From the NCBI RefSeq assembly GCF_042650885.1, contig NZ_JBHSBU010000001.1, forward strand, positions 3,410,001-3,474,000: a DNA stretch of 64,000 nt. The letters run 5' to 3'. Position 1 is the first letter of the stretch; each line of letters begins with the position of its first letter. The stretch is from Chitinimonas_A lacunae. Lineage in GTDB: Bacteria; Pseudomonadota; Gammaproteobacteria; Burkholderiales; Chitinimonadaceae. The translations under genes and the position numbers were made by a program. This document shows, one piece after another, positions 51,564-60,356 of the stretch. The notes beneath the pieces were generated by a model. The model searched no databases, was not told the origin of the DNA, and worked only from the letters and a program-made list of their open reading frames with translations.

Positions 51564-52988
51564 ATGTCGAGACTAGCCGTAGAAGAAAAACCCGCCGGGT
51601 GGCAGCAGGCGCGGCCCGCTGCGTCCTGGGCGCTGGCCAGCCTGTCCTTGGCGATCCTGTTGCCGTCCTTGGGCATCAGCATCGCCAATATCGGCCTGCC
51701 GACGCTGGCGCAAGCGTTCGCCGTGTCGTTCTCCGCTGTGCAATGGGTGGTGCTGGCCTATCTGCTGGCCATGACCACCTTGATCGTCGGGGTCGGCCGG
51801 CTGGGCGATCTGAGCGGTCGTCGGCGTTTGCTGCTGCTGGGGATTGTGCTGTTCAGCGGCGCTTCCCTGGTGTGCGGTCTGGCGCCGAACCTGCCGGTAC
51901 AGATCGCGGCGCGTGCCGTGCAGGGCCTGGGCGCGGCCATGATGATGGCGCTGAGTATGGCGCTGGTCGGCGAGACGGTGCCGCGCGAGAAGACCGGCAG
52001 CGTGCTGGGTCTGCTGGGCACGATGTCGGCCATCGGCACGGCCTTGGGGCCGTCGCTGGGTGGCGTGCTGATCGCCACGTTTGGCTGGCCGGCGATTTTC
52101 CTGATCAAGGTGCCACTGGGTCTTCTGGCCTGGTGGCTGGCCTACCGGCATCTTCCGCCCGACCCGCCGGCGCCGGAGCGTCGAGCCCGTTTCGATACGG
52201 TGGGAATGATCTGTCTGGCCCTGACCCTGCTGGCCTACGCGCTGGCCATGACGGTGGAGCGCGGCAGCGGTCTGAGCCCGCTGTTGCTGCTGGCAGCGCT
52301 GGTCGGCGCCGGGCTGTTTGTGTTGATCGAAAGGCGGACCGACTCGCCGCTGATCGAGCTGACGATGTTCCGCGATCTGGCGCTGACGCTGAGTCTGCTG
52401 ATGAGCCTGCTGGTGGCGACGGTGCTGATGGCAACGCTGGTGGTCGGTCCCTTCTACCTGTCGCGGGTATTTGGCCTCAATGCCGCCACCCTTGGCCTGG
52501 TGGTCGCTGCCGGCCCGGTGGTTGCCGCGCTGACGGCCACGCCGGCCGGGCGGCTGGTCGATAGGCTGGGCACGGTGCGGATGACGCTGATCGGGCTGGG
52601 CGGCATCGCGGGCGGCGCCATCTTGCTGACCTTTCTGCCGGGCCGATTGGGCATTCCCGGTTATATCGTCCCCATCGTCCTGATCACCGCCAACTACGCC
52701 CTGTTCCAGACCGCCAACAACACTGCGGTGATGGTCGGCATTGCAGCAAGCCGGCGTGGTCTGGTGTCGGGTCTGCTCAATCTGTCGCGCAATCTGGGGT
52801 TGATCAGCGGGACTTCGCTGATGGGCGCGGTCTTCTCGCTGGCAGCGGGAACGACGGATCTGGCGAGCGCCTCGCCTGAGGCCATCACCACGGCGATGCG
52901 AGTCACTTTCACGCTGGCAGCCGGTTTGATCGGGCTGGCGTTGGTGGGCGCTTTGGCGGTGGCCAGGCAGCGCAGGGGAAGGTCCTGA
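51564..52988 (+). CDS. DHA2-type MFS drug exporter
   Basis: A 474-residue integral membrane protein with about 14 hydrophobic segments, the DHA2 architecture (EmrB-like proton/drug antiporters). Motif A-like GRLGDLSGRRRLLLLGI sits at about 71-87, and motif C-like GTALGPSLGGVLI is at about 154-166. Substrate unknown; DHA2 members export lipophilic drugs and dyes. The AAGGGGA site precedes ATG at 51564. It is regulated most likely by the divergent LysR gene and ends at a strong hairpin. Confidence 0.9.
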   Translation: MSRLAVEEKPAGWQQARPAASWALASLSLAILLPSLGISIANIGLPTLAQAFAVSFSAVQWVVLAYLLAMTTLIVGVGRLGDLSGRRRLLLLGIVLFSGASLVCGLAPNLPVQIAARAVQGLGAAMMMALSMALVGETVPREKTGSVLGLLGTMSAIGTALGPSLGGVLIATFGWPAIFLIKVPLGLLAWWLAYRHLPPDPPAPERRARFDTVGMICLALTLLAYALAMTVERGSGLSPLLLLAALVGAGLFVLIERRTDSPLIELTMFRDLALTLSLLMSLLVATVLMATLVVGPFYLSRVFGLNAATLGLVVAAGPVVAALTATPAGRLVDRLGTVRMTLIGLGGIAGGAILLTFLPGRLGIPGYIVPIVLITANYALFQTANNTAVMVGIAASRRGLVSGLLNLSRNLGLISGTSLMGAVFSLAAGTTDLASASPEAITTAMRVTFTLAAGLIGLALVGALAVARQRRGRS

Positions 52989-53009
52989 GGGAGGAGAAGA
53001 CAGCGTCAG

Positions 53010-53041
53010 AACGCGCCGGCGGCAGAAGCCGCCGGCGCGTT
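53010..53041 (+). terminator. Intrinsic hairpin after the MFS gene
   Basis: AACGCGCCGGCGGC-AGAA-GCCGCCGGCGCGTT is a perfect 14-bp stem, 22 bases past the MFS stop. The T-run is short, so the hairpin rather than the tail dominates. Confidence 0.75.
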
Positions 53042-53098
53042 CCAGGCGGAAAGTGGCTCCATGGGCAGCCTTATAGAGGGTTCAGCTACATTGGAGCA

Positions 53099-53542
53099 TT
53101 ATTTGTCCGACGACATGTTTCTCCACGACATATGATGGTCGCTGGTGCGGCCTTCGCGGACTTCAAACCGTTTGGTCTTGGTTTCGCCACCATAGTTGGC
53201 TTCGATTTCGTAGGTGCCCGGGTCCAGGTTAAGCATCAGCACCGGTCCGTCGGTCTTGTCCTGCACCACGATCTGGTCGCCTGACTTGATCTGGAAGTCC
53301 ACACCCGAGGTCCATTGGTTGCGACCCTGTCCTGCCACCTGCTCGCTGAATTCGAAGCGGGTGTTGTAGTCGGAACGCATACCGCGGATTTCCTTCATTT
53401 CTTCTTCACCGACGCCACCAGACAGATAGGTGGCGCCCGGTGCTGCACCGGACTTTTCTACGATATCGGCCATCGGCGACACACACAGCGTGGCGACGGC
53501 GGCACCCCAGAACAGACGGCGGAGGGTATCGATACTGGTCAT
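53099..53542 (-). CDS. Exported hypothetical protein with beta-sandwich (regulatory-like) repeats
   Basis: A 147-residue protein. The N-terminus MTSIDTLRRLFWGAAVATLCVSPMADIV looks like a signal peptide or membrane anchor, though with no clear cleavage site. Residues 40-147 look beta-rich, with a Pro/Gly turn pattern (LMLNLDPGTYEIEANYGGETKTKRFEVREG) as in carboxypeptidase-regulatory domains. A good AGGAG ribosome site precedes the ATG. Monocistronic; no function is proposed. Confidence 0.7.
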   Translation of the reverse strand: MTSIDTLRRLFWGAAVATLCVSPMADIVEKSGAAPGATYLSGGVGEEEMKEIRGMRSDYNTRFEFSEQVAGQGRNQWTSGVDFQIKSGDQIVVQDKTDGPVLMLNLDPGTYEIEANYGGETKTKRFEVREGRTSDHHMSWRNMSSDK

Positions 53543-54040
53543 GGTATTTCTCCTGGCCGTAACGACCCCCGGCCGCCACGGCGTTGGTTTGCACCCGCGA
53601 ACCTGGCTGACCGGCCCAAGCCGGTCGAAGGGTCCGCGCCCGTTCGATCTCTCATCCAGCCGGCCCGGACGGCAAGTCGTCTCCACCAGACCGGCGCGGG
53701 ATGGGACAGTGGTGACCCCTGCAAGCGACATTCCCACTGACCGGTGGCGGCATGCTGATCTGGCCTATTCCACAGAGAGTCGGCATTGAGCCGCAGACAG
53801 TGACCTGAGCGATGAATCAGGCTGAAGCGTAGGCCGGGCGGCACCGAGTTTGGGTGGTTTATGGGGGTGCAACAAAATAAACTATTTGTGCCAATTTATT
53901 TCTAGATTCATAGCAATAAATATACAAAAAGGATAGAAAAGTGATGTTACGCTGCATGAGCGGGAAGCAGTCGTGAGCCGGTCCGGTCGCGGTTGCCCAT
54001 TACCTGGCCTGTCTCCTTCTAACCTGCTGGAATGTTCGCC
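53543..54040. other. Gene-free intergenic region
   Basis: About 500 bases between divergent genes. The left 330 bases are GC-rich and contain no convincing gene. The right part, from about 53,860, is AT-rich. On the minus strand it contains TTGCTATGAATCTAGAAATAAATTGGCACAAATAG split around 53885-53920, a diverged form of the dispersed motif. Confidence 0.45.
53877..53925 (-). repeat. Weak copy of the AT-rich TCTTGC intergenic motif (reverse)
   Basis: On the minus strand, AATCTAGAAATAAATTGGCACAAAT aligns with the second half of the type copy at 27783-27828 (ATCTTGC...TTGGCACAAATAA), keeping TTGGCACAAAT exactly but not TCTTGC. Split by lowered similarity; listed as a probable diverged member. 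Confidence 0.35.
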
Positions 54041-55540
54041 ATGACTCTCTCCCCCACGCCCGCCTACCTTGAACTGTGTCGCCGCAATCAGCGCCATTAC
54101 CGGCTGCATCACGCGATCGGCATCCTGCACTGGGACAGCGCCACCATGATGCCGCCCAGAGCCAGCGGCGCCCGTGCCGATGCGCTGGCCGAACTGGAGT
54201 CGCTGTTGCGCGAATGGCAGACCGACCCGGCGCTGGCCACGCTGCTGGCCCAGGCCGATGCCGAATCGCTCGATCCGCTGCAACGGGCCAATCTGCGCGA
54301 GAGCCGGCGCGTCTGGCTACGCGCCACGGCCGTGCCGCCGGCCCTGGCGACCCAGCGCAGTCTGGTGGCGATGCGCTGTGAACATGCCTGGCGCGAACAG
54401 CGCCATCGGCACGACTGGCCGGGGTTTCTGGAGAACTTCAAACCGCTGGTCGAACTGGTCCGGCGCGAGGCGGGCTGTCTGGCCGACGCGCTCGATGTGG
54501 GGCGCTACGACGCGCTGCTCGATATGCACGAGCCGGGGCTGCGCGATAGTGAAGTCAGCCGCTTGCTCGGCCATGTGCGCAACTGGCTGCCCGGGCTGAT
54601 CGGGCAGATTCGCGAACGCCAGCGTTCCCAGCCTTGTCTGATACCGCAAGGGCCGTTTGCGCTGGCGGCGCAGCGCGATCTGTCCGAAGCCGTGATGCGG
54701 GCGCTGGGCTTCGATTTCCAGGCCGGCCGGCTCGATGTCAGCAGTCATCCGTTCTGCGGCGGCACCTTCGAGGATATCCGCCTGACCACCCGCTACAGCG
54801 AATACGATCCGCTGGCCGGGCTGACCGCCACCATCCATGAGACAGGCCATGCGCTCTACCATATGGGACTGCCCGAATCGCTGCGCGAGCAACCGGTCGG
54901 CGCGCCGCGCTGGGGGGCGATCCACGAAAGCCAGGCGCTGATGCTGGAAAAGCAGCTCGGCCTCTCCCCGGCCTTTATCCGTTGGCTCGCGCCGCTGCTG
55001 CGCCAGCATCTGGGCGAGCAGCCCGCTTTTGCCACCGACAATCTGATTCACCTGTTCCAGCGCGTCGAACCGGGCTTTATCCGCGTCGACGCCGACGAAG
55101 TGACCTATCCGGCCCATGTGATCCTGCGCTACGACATCGAACGGGCGCTGATCGAGGGCGAGATCGAGGCCGAAGATATCCCGGTGCGCTGGAACGCCGC
55201 CATGCGCGAGCTGCTGGGCATCGACCCCGGCGAGCTGTATGGCCAGGGCTGCTTGCAGGATATGCACTGGGCCTGCGGCATGTTCGGCTACTTCCCCGGT
55301 TATCTGCTGGGCGCGATGTACGCCGCCCAATGGGCCGCCCGCATCCGTCGCGAGCAACCGGACCTCGAACAGCAGGTCGAAGCCGGCGAATTCGGCGTGG
55401 TGATCGATTGGCTGCGCCAGCATATCCACCGCCATGCCAGCCGCTACGACAGCAATGAGCTGGTCCGGATAGCCAGCGGCGAAGCGCTCGACCCGGACTA
55501 TCTGCGCCAGCATCTGATGGCGCGCTATCTCGACGATTGA
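54041..55540 (+). CDS. Carboxypeptidase M32 (thermostable carboxypeptidase Taq family)
   Basis: A 499-residue metallocarboxypeptidase that removes C-terminal amino acids from peptides in the cytoplasm. The zinc motif HETGH (H266, H270) lies in LTATIHETGHALYHMGL, followed by the glutamate ligand in GAIHESQALMLEK about 30 residues later. The family length is about 500. The start at 54041 is favoured by GGA bases about 10 nt upstream; 54032 is also possible. It is divergent from the exported hypothetical protein gene and isolated from others. Confidence 0.92.
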   Translation: MTLSPTPAYLELCRRNQRHYRLHHAIGILHWDSATMMPPRASGARADALAELESLLREWQTDPALATLLAQADAESLDPLQRANLRESRRVWLRATAVPPALATQRSLVAMRCEHAWREQRHRHDWPGFLENFKPLVELVRREAGCLADALDVGRYDALLDMHEPGLRDSEVSRLLGHVRNWLPGLIGQIRERQRSQPCLIPQGPFALAAQRDLSEAVMRALGFDFQAGRLDVSSHPFCGGTFEDIRLTTRYSEYDPLAGLTATIHETGHALYHMGLPESLREQPVGAPRWGAIHESQALMLEKQLGLSPAFIRWLAPLLRQHLGEQPAFATDNLIHLFQRVEPGFIRVDADEVTYPAHVILRYDIERALIEGEIEAEDIPVRWNAAMRELLGIDPGELYGQGCLQDMHWACGMFGYFPGYLLGAMYAAQWAARIRREQPDLEQQVEAGEFGVVIDWLRQHIHRHASRYDSNELVRIASGEALDPDYLRQHLMARYLDD

Positions 55541-55630
55541 AGCGCCCGCCGCCCGACCCGAACCCGCCCTCAACAGCCAGACCTTGCAAGATCCTCGTTA
55601 AAAAAGGCGTCCAGACCTGGCAAGCCGCAG

Positions 55631-55662
55631 GGTGCGTTAACCGCAAAGCGGCGTAACGCACC
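55631..55662. repeat. GGTGCGTTA hairpin repeat
   Basis: GGTGCGTTAACCGC-AAA-GCGGCGTAACGCACC forms a near-perfect hairpin, and belongs to a class of short GCGTAACGCACC palindromes scattered in many proteobacterial genomes. A related half (CTACGCACCCTACGCAT) occurs at 11884-11900. It lies downstream of the M32 gene. Confidence 0.55.
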
Positions 55663-55798
55663 ATTGCTGCTCTCTCACTACAATCTGTGTCGGATAGATC
55701 AATGGGTAACAGACTCGCGACTTGTCCGGGCTTGTGCTGCGGATTGGCTTGGACACCAACTTGAAGAGGAATCCACGCTTGGCGTCCTGGCCTCACCC

Positions 55799-56812
55799 CT
55801 AACCCGGATTTCCAAACCAACGCTGTCGCAGGGCCTGCAAGCGGCTATCGCGCTCGGCTGCCAACTGCGGATCGCGTGCCGGATCGCCGCGCTGGGCGAT
55901 TTCCTTCGACAAGGCCGTGCGCGCCTGCCGATAAGCCGCGGCCCGGCTGGCCGCTGCGGCATCGAACGCATCCTGGGCCGCAAGCTGCCGGGCTTCCTCG
56001 TCGCCCAGGAAAACCTGACGCAAGGTCTGCAACAAGGCGGTCCGCTCCTCACCGCTGACGCCGGCCAATGCCACCGTTTCCGCCTGTCTTAGCCGCTCCC
56101 ACCGGCTTTCCCCCGCATCGAGATAGTCGAAATAGCCGCCGTAATGCTCCCGGCGCAGCGCTTCCAACCGCGCCAGCCGCACCTCGAACGGCAGGCTGGC
56201 CGCTTCCTGGCGGGCAAAGTCGGCCAGGGCCAGCCGGAAGGCCAGTTGAGCCTCTTCCTCGCCGTAGAGGGTGCGGGCGATCTCATCGCCAAAGTGCTCG
56301 CGCCGTGCCGTCTTGACCAGGGCAAAGCGCTCGCGCAACGGCAAAACGGTGGAAAGCCGCAGCTCGGCCACCTGCCGCTCGATCTCGGGCCGGGCGGCCA
56401 GCGCGCGTTGCAGCAGGCGGCGCATCGCTTCGGGCAGGCCGGCCAGTTCGCTTTCGGGAAAACCGGGACAGCGGCCGCCGCAACGCAAGCGTGCCTCGGT
56501 CAGCAAGGACAGCAGCGAGCGCCGTCCGAGGCCGGCTTCGCGCAGCAGGGCATGGCGCTGCGCCGGATCGGCCCAATTGACGCCATCGTCCTGCACCACC
56601 GTGGCAACCGATGGCGCTGGAGGGGCCGATGCAGTGGATTCTGCCCGCTGCGGAGCGGTCTTGGCCGGAGCGGCAGCCTTCGGTTCGGCAGCGGTGGCCG
56701 GGGGCGGCGCGACCCGTCCTGCCACCGTCGCCGCCACCGGATCGCCGCCGCGCCACCAGCCCAATAACAGCGTCAGGGCGGTGGCGCCCGTGATCAACAC
56801 AAGGCGGCGCAT
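55799..56812 (-). CDS. Lipase chaperone (Lif)-like membrane-anchored foldase
   Basis: A 337-residue protein with an N-terminal membrane anchor (residues 2-19), a Pro/Ala-rich linker to about residue 65, then an extended helical region with repeated FGDEIARTLYGEEEA and FLGDEEARQLAAQD blocks, as in the helical arms of Lif chaperones. The hallmark Lif RxxFDYFLS motif is not clear; the closest is REHYGGYFDYLD. Lif proteins fold a secreted lipase encoded next to them. Here the adjacent upstream gene (4 bases away) is a sphingomyelinase, which is the likely client. No lipase gene is nearby. Confidence 0.7.
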   Translation of the reverse strand: MRRLVLITGATALTLLLGWWRGGDPVAATVAGRVAPPPATAAEPKAAAPAKTAPQRAESTASAPPAPSVATVVQDDGVNWADPAQRHALLREAGLGRRSLLSLLTEARLRCGGRCPGFPESELAGLPEAMRRLLQRALAARPEIERQVAELRLSTVLPLRERFALVKTARREHFGDEIARTLYGEEEAQLAFRLALADFARQEAASLPFEVRLARLEALRREHYGGYFDYLDAGESRWERLRQAETVALAGVSGEERTALLQTLRQVFLGDEEARQLAAQDAFDAAAASRAAAYRQARTALSKEIAQRGDPARDPQLAAERDSRLQALRQRWFGNPG

Positions 56813-56816
56813 GGCG

Positions 56817-58115
56817 CTAGAACCGGAAACGCCCGGCCAGGGCGAAGTGATCCGACAGTTCGCGCAGTCCCCATACGGCCGGGGCCAGCGAGCGGTACAC
56901 CATCACTTCATTGCTGCTGAGCTGCGGCCGGCGATGGTGGCGTGCCACCAGCACATAGTCGAGGAATTCCCGATCGGGCGAAGCCAGGGCATTGAGTTCG
57001 GGATCGTAGGTATAGCGCGGACCGCTGACAGCCGGATGCTCGGCGTTCAGCAGCCGCAGCATCTCGGCGTAGTCATCGGCCGTGGCAAAGCGATCGACAT
57101 TGAGGTCGCCCGCATAGAACAGCGGCTCGCTGTCGGGCAGCGCGAAACCGTCGACGAAACGTTTCATCGTATCGAGCTGGCTCAGGCGCACGGCGCGCTG
57201 GCTGCTGCCATTCCACGCCTGGGTATGGGTTCCGACAATATGGTAGGGCCGGCCATGCTTGATCACTTCGACCAGCATCGCCCCCTTGTTGGCCAGACAG
57301 TCGGTGCCGGCGCACTGGCTGTAGACGGTCTGATGCTCGCTGCTGATCGGCCAGCGGCTGGCGATGAATACGCCGCCGTCCTCATAGATATTGGCTTTGT
57401 CGACGATCTGGCTCTGATAGGGGAACTGCGGTGCCAGTGCGGCCCGCAGCCGGTCACGACAGCCGTTGTCGAAGGCTTCCGAGAACACCAGCACATCGTA
57501 GTTGACGGCCCGCGCCGGCACTTCGGCCCAGCGGTCGCAGATCTGCTTGGCGCCGATCACGCCCCAGATATTCCAGGCCAGGATTTTGAGCTCATTGTCG
57601 GTCGAGGCGGTTTCCCGTGCCGGCGCTTGCTGGATCACATAGTGGAAGTCATCGAAGCCGCCGGTCGCCTGGGCGCGGTAGGACACCAGCGAGAGCTGGC
57701 CGCCGAAGCGGGTGTGGCCGTTGTGGATCTCGCGGTCGCTCCACCAGCCATGGGCGAAATCGGCGCTGCGGGCCGAATGCCAGATGCTGCTGCCGATCAG
57801 CTTGCCGCGCAGTTGCTGTTGCAGCACCACGGCGCCGTCGCCCTGGCGCAAGGTCGTCTCGAACCAGAAGTGCTTGCCGTTGGTGATGCCTTCATCGCGA
57901 TTCATCCACAGCACCTTGCGGGTAGCGTAGGCCGGAATCTCGTCGGTATAGCGCCCCCAATGGGTGCCTTCGACCAGTGGTTTATCGCCGCTCTGCGCCA
58001 CCGCCACCTGCACGGGCCGTGGCGTATCGTTGGTGACGAAAATATAGGTTTCTGCCTGGACGGCGAACGCCGTCACGGCCGCAGCAAGGGCTGCAAGCCA
58101 GCGGGTGATACGCAT
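56817..58115 (-). CDS. Secreted neutral sphingomyelinase C-like phosphodiesterase
   Basis: A 432-residue exported enzyme of the endonuclease/exonuclease/phosphatase fold, DNase I-like. A signal peptide ends near ...AVQA. Residues 20-150 form an N-terminal beta-rich module, and the catalytic domain runs from about 155. Active-site markers: N in AWNIWG, E in VFSEAFDNGCRDR, the GDLNVDR asparagine, and SDHFAL histidine. The Cys-rich insertion (CAGTDC) resembles bacterial sphingomyelinases. It would split sphingomyelin to ceramide and phosphocholine and can be hemolytic. It forms an operon with the Lif-like gene. The substrate is inferred from resemblance. Confidence 0.85.
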   Translation of the reverse strand: MRITRWLAALAAAVTAFAVQAETYIFVTNDTPRPVQVAVAQSGDKPLVEGTHWGRYTDEIPAYATRKVLWMNRDEGITNGKHFWFETTLRQGDGAVVLQQQLRGKLIGSSIWHSARSADFAHGWWSDREIHNGHTRFGGQLSLVSYRAQATGGFDDFHYVIQQAPARETASTDNELKILAWNIWGVIGAKQICDRWAEVPARAVNYDVLVFSEAFDNGCRDRLRAALAPQFPYQSQIVDKANIYEDGGVFIASRWPISSEHQTVYSQCAGTDCLANKGAMLVEVIKHGRPYHIVGTHTQAWNGSSQRAVRLSQLDTMKRFVDGFALPDSEPLFYAGDLNVDRFATADDYAEMLRLLNAEHPAVSGPRYTYDPELNALASPDREFLDYVLVARHHRRPQLSSNEVMVYRSLAPAVWGLRELSDHFALAGRFRF

Positions 58116-58481
58116 CGGGTTGTCTCCTGGATCGTTGGTATACGGCCCACCTGCGGCGGGTCCGGTGGACGTCTGCATGCGCGTCCGCTGTCACCATAGA
58201 AAGCGAATACGTTGTTACCAATCAGCACGACGGTACGAAGTCGGTGCTGTCGCGGTTTCGCATCGTCAGGCCGGCAAGGGGTACGGATGTGCAAAGCCGC
58301 CACGCCACAGACAGCCCACTGTGCCCAAGGCACATGTCAGGCCGATGAGCGGCGGATGAAGGCTTGGTGAAGGGAAAATGTCGGCGGAGCGACGGGGGAG
58401 GGCGGAAAGAAGACGATTGTTAAATTAATATGCAAAATAATTGCAAGGAAGATAGCGGGCTGTAACCGATTTGGAAAAATC
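58116..58481. other. Intergenic region upstream of the sphingomyelinase gene
   Basis: 366 bases without a supported gene. It carries a diverged dispersed motif at its right end in AT-rich DNA and should hold the promoter for the sphingomyelinase operon. Confidence 0.45.
58418..58456 (-). repeat. Weak copy of the AT-rich TCTTGC intergenic motif (reverse)
   Basis: On the minus strand, CGCTATCTTCCTTGCAATTATTTTGCATATTAATTT contains TTGC-N8-TTGC, similar to the dispersed motif but with two extra bases inside the TCTTGC block. AT-rich and intergenic. Confidence 0.4.
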
Positions 58482-59066
58482 CTACTTTCCACCGCGTCCC
58501 CAGCGCCACCACAGCCGCCAGCCCAGCAGCAGCGCCAGCAGCGCGCCATAGAGCAACGGTTCGGTCAGATCGCGTTTGACCAGCCACAGATAATGGAGCA
58601 CCCCGAGCACCGCCACGGCATAGACGCTGTAGTGGAGCCGCTGCCAGTTGCGCTTGAGCCGGCGCATCATGGCATCGGTCGAAGTCAGCGCCAGCGGCAG
58701 CAGCAGCACAAAGGCGGCAAAGCCCACGGTGATAAAGGGCCGCTTGGCGATATCGCGCACGATATCGCCAAGGTCGAAGAAGCGGTCGAGCCACAGATAG
58801 GTCAGAAAGTGCAGGCAGGCGTAGAAGAAGGCGAACAGGCCGAGCATCCGCCGCAGCCGCAGCAACGTGGGCCAGTTGCCGATCCGCCGCAGCGGCGTGA
58901 TGGCCAGTGTGAGCAGCAGCAGGACCAGCGTCCAGGTGCCGGTCGAGCGGGTGATGAATTCGATCGGATTGACGGCTTGGCCGCTCAGGACGATCCATGC
59001 CATCCGCCCCAGCGGCAGCAGGCTCAGGGCAAAGACCAGGGATTTGAGGTAGCCGATTCGGGTCAT
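58482..59066 (-). CDS. msrQ: MsrQ (YedZ) heme-binding membrane subunit
   Basis: A 194-residue inner-membrane protein with about six hydrophobic segments. Ferric-reductase-like pattern: TGTWTLVLLLLTLAITPLRRI, LRRMLGLFAFFYACLHFLTYLW (heme histidine) and RLHYSVYAVAVLGVLHYLWLVK (heme histidines). MsrQ passes quinol electrons to the periplasmic methionine sulfoxide reductase MsrP. The msrP gene that normally precedes msrQ is not here; proB, on the opposite strand, occupies that side. The start MTRIGYLK is chosen. Confidence 0.88.
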   Translation of the reverse strand: MTRIGYLKSLVFALSLLPLGRMAWIVLSGQAVNPIEFITRSTGTWTLVLLLLTLAITPLRRIGNWPTLLRLRRMLGLFAFFYACLHFLTYLWLDRFFDLGDIVRDIAKRPFITVGFAAFVLLLPLALTSTDAMMRRLKRNWQRLHYSVYAVAVLGVLHYLWLVKRDLTEPLLYGALLALLLGWRLWWRWGRGGK

Positions 59067-59194
59067 GGCAGGGTTCGCTGAGGCAGACGGACAGCCTTTG
59101 GTCGGGTCAGGCGGCCTGCGCTTACAGCGCCTTGCTTCGTGGTCGCAGCGGCCTGGATAATCGACCTTTGCCTTTCGCCTACGCAAGAGTGTTT

Positions 59195-60310
59195 ATGCGC
59201 GCCCTACCGTCTGCCCATCGCATCGTCGTCAAAGTCGGCTCCAGTCTGGTCACCAATGATGGCCGCGGCCTCGATCATCAGGCGCTCGGCCGCTGGGCTG
59301 CCGAGATCGCCGCCCTGGCGCGGCTGGGCCGCGAAGTGGTGCTGGTCAGCTCGGGCGCCATTGCCGAAGGGGTGGCGCGACTTGGCTGGATCAAGCGGCC
59401 CCATGCCCTGCATGAACTGCAAGCCGCCGCCGCCGTGGGCCAGATGGGGCTGGTCGAAGCCTATGAACGCTGCTTTCGCCAGCATGGCCTCAAAACGGCG
59501 CAGATCCTGCTGACCCACGACGATCTGGCCGACCGCACCCGCTATCTCAACGCCCGCTCGACCCTGCTGACGCTGCTGTCGCTCGGGGTGATTCCGATCA
59601 TCAATGAAAACGACACGGTGGTGACCACCGAAATCAAATTCGGTGACAACGACACCTTGGGTGCGCTGGTCACCAATCTGATCGAGGCGGACGCGCTGGT
59701 AATCCTGACCGACCAGCGCGGTCTGTATCGGGCCGACCCGCGCAAATGCCCCGATGCCGAATTCGTCCATGAGGCCGAAGCGGGTCTGCCCGAACTCGAA
59801 GCGATGGCTGGCGGCGCCGGCAGTGGAGTCGGCACGGGCGGGATGTACACCAAGATCATCGCGGCCAAACGCGCCGCCCGAAGCGGCGCCCATACCATCA
59901 TCGCCAGCGGCCGCGAAGAACAGGTGCTGACCCGGCTGGTCCAGGGCGAGTCGATCGGCACCCAGCTTACCGCCCGCACCAGCCGTATCGCCGCCCGCAA
60001 GCAGTGGCTGGCCGACCATCTGCAATTGCGCGGCACGCTGACGCTCGATGCCGGCGCCGTGCGCGCCCTGCGCGAACAGGGCACCAGTCTGCTGCCGATC
60101 GGCGTCACCCGCATCGAAGGCGAATTCCATCGCGGCGAAATGGTGCGCTGCCTCGACCCGGCCGGCGTGGAAGTCGCCCGTGGCCTGATCAACTACGACG
60201 CGGCCGATTCACGCCGCATCCTGGGGCTGCCGACCGGTCAGATCGAGGCCGTGCTGGGCTTTGTCGATGAACCGGAGTTGATTCATCGCGATAACCTGGT
60301 GGTGCTGTAA
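59195..60310 (+). CDS. proB: Glutamate 5-kinase
   Basis: A 371-residue enzyme of proline biosynthesis, forming gamma-glutamyl phosphate. The N-terminal amino-acid kinase domain (about 1-255) includes VVKVGSSLVTND, VSSGAIAEGV, INENDTV and the substrate loop GVGTGGMYTKI. A C-terminal PUA domain covers about 275-360. Length 371 is typical. The start MRALPSAH is chosen by the family. proA is not downstream; the convergent acyltransferase gene starts the next unit. Confidence 0.96.
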   Translation: MRALPSAHRIVVKVGSSLVTNDGRGLDHQALGRWAAEIAALARLGREVVLVSSGAIAEGVARLGWIKRPHALHELQAAAAVGQMGLVEAYERCFRQHGLKTAQILLTHDDLADRTRYLNARSTLLTLLSLGVIPIINENDTVVTTEIKFGDNDTLGALVTNLIEADALVILTDQRGLYRADPRKCPDAEFVHEAEAGLPELEAMAGGAGSGVGTGGMYTKIIAAKRAARSGAHTIIASGREEQVLTRLVQGESIGTQLTARTSRIAARKQWLADHLQLRGTLTLDAGAVRALREQGTSLLPIGVTRIEGEFHRGEMVRCLDPAGVEVARGLINYDAADSRRILGLPTGQIEAVLGFVDEPELIHRDNLVVL

Positions 60311-60356
60311 GCGCTGTCCGCCGTCGCCTGGGTGCCCCGATGGCCTGAACACCATC

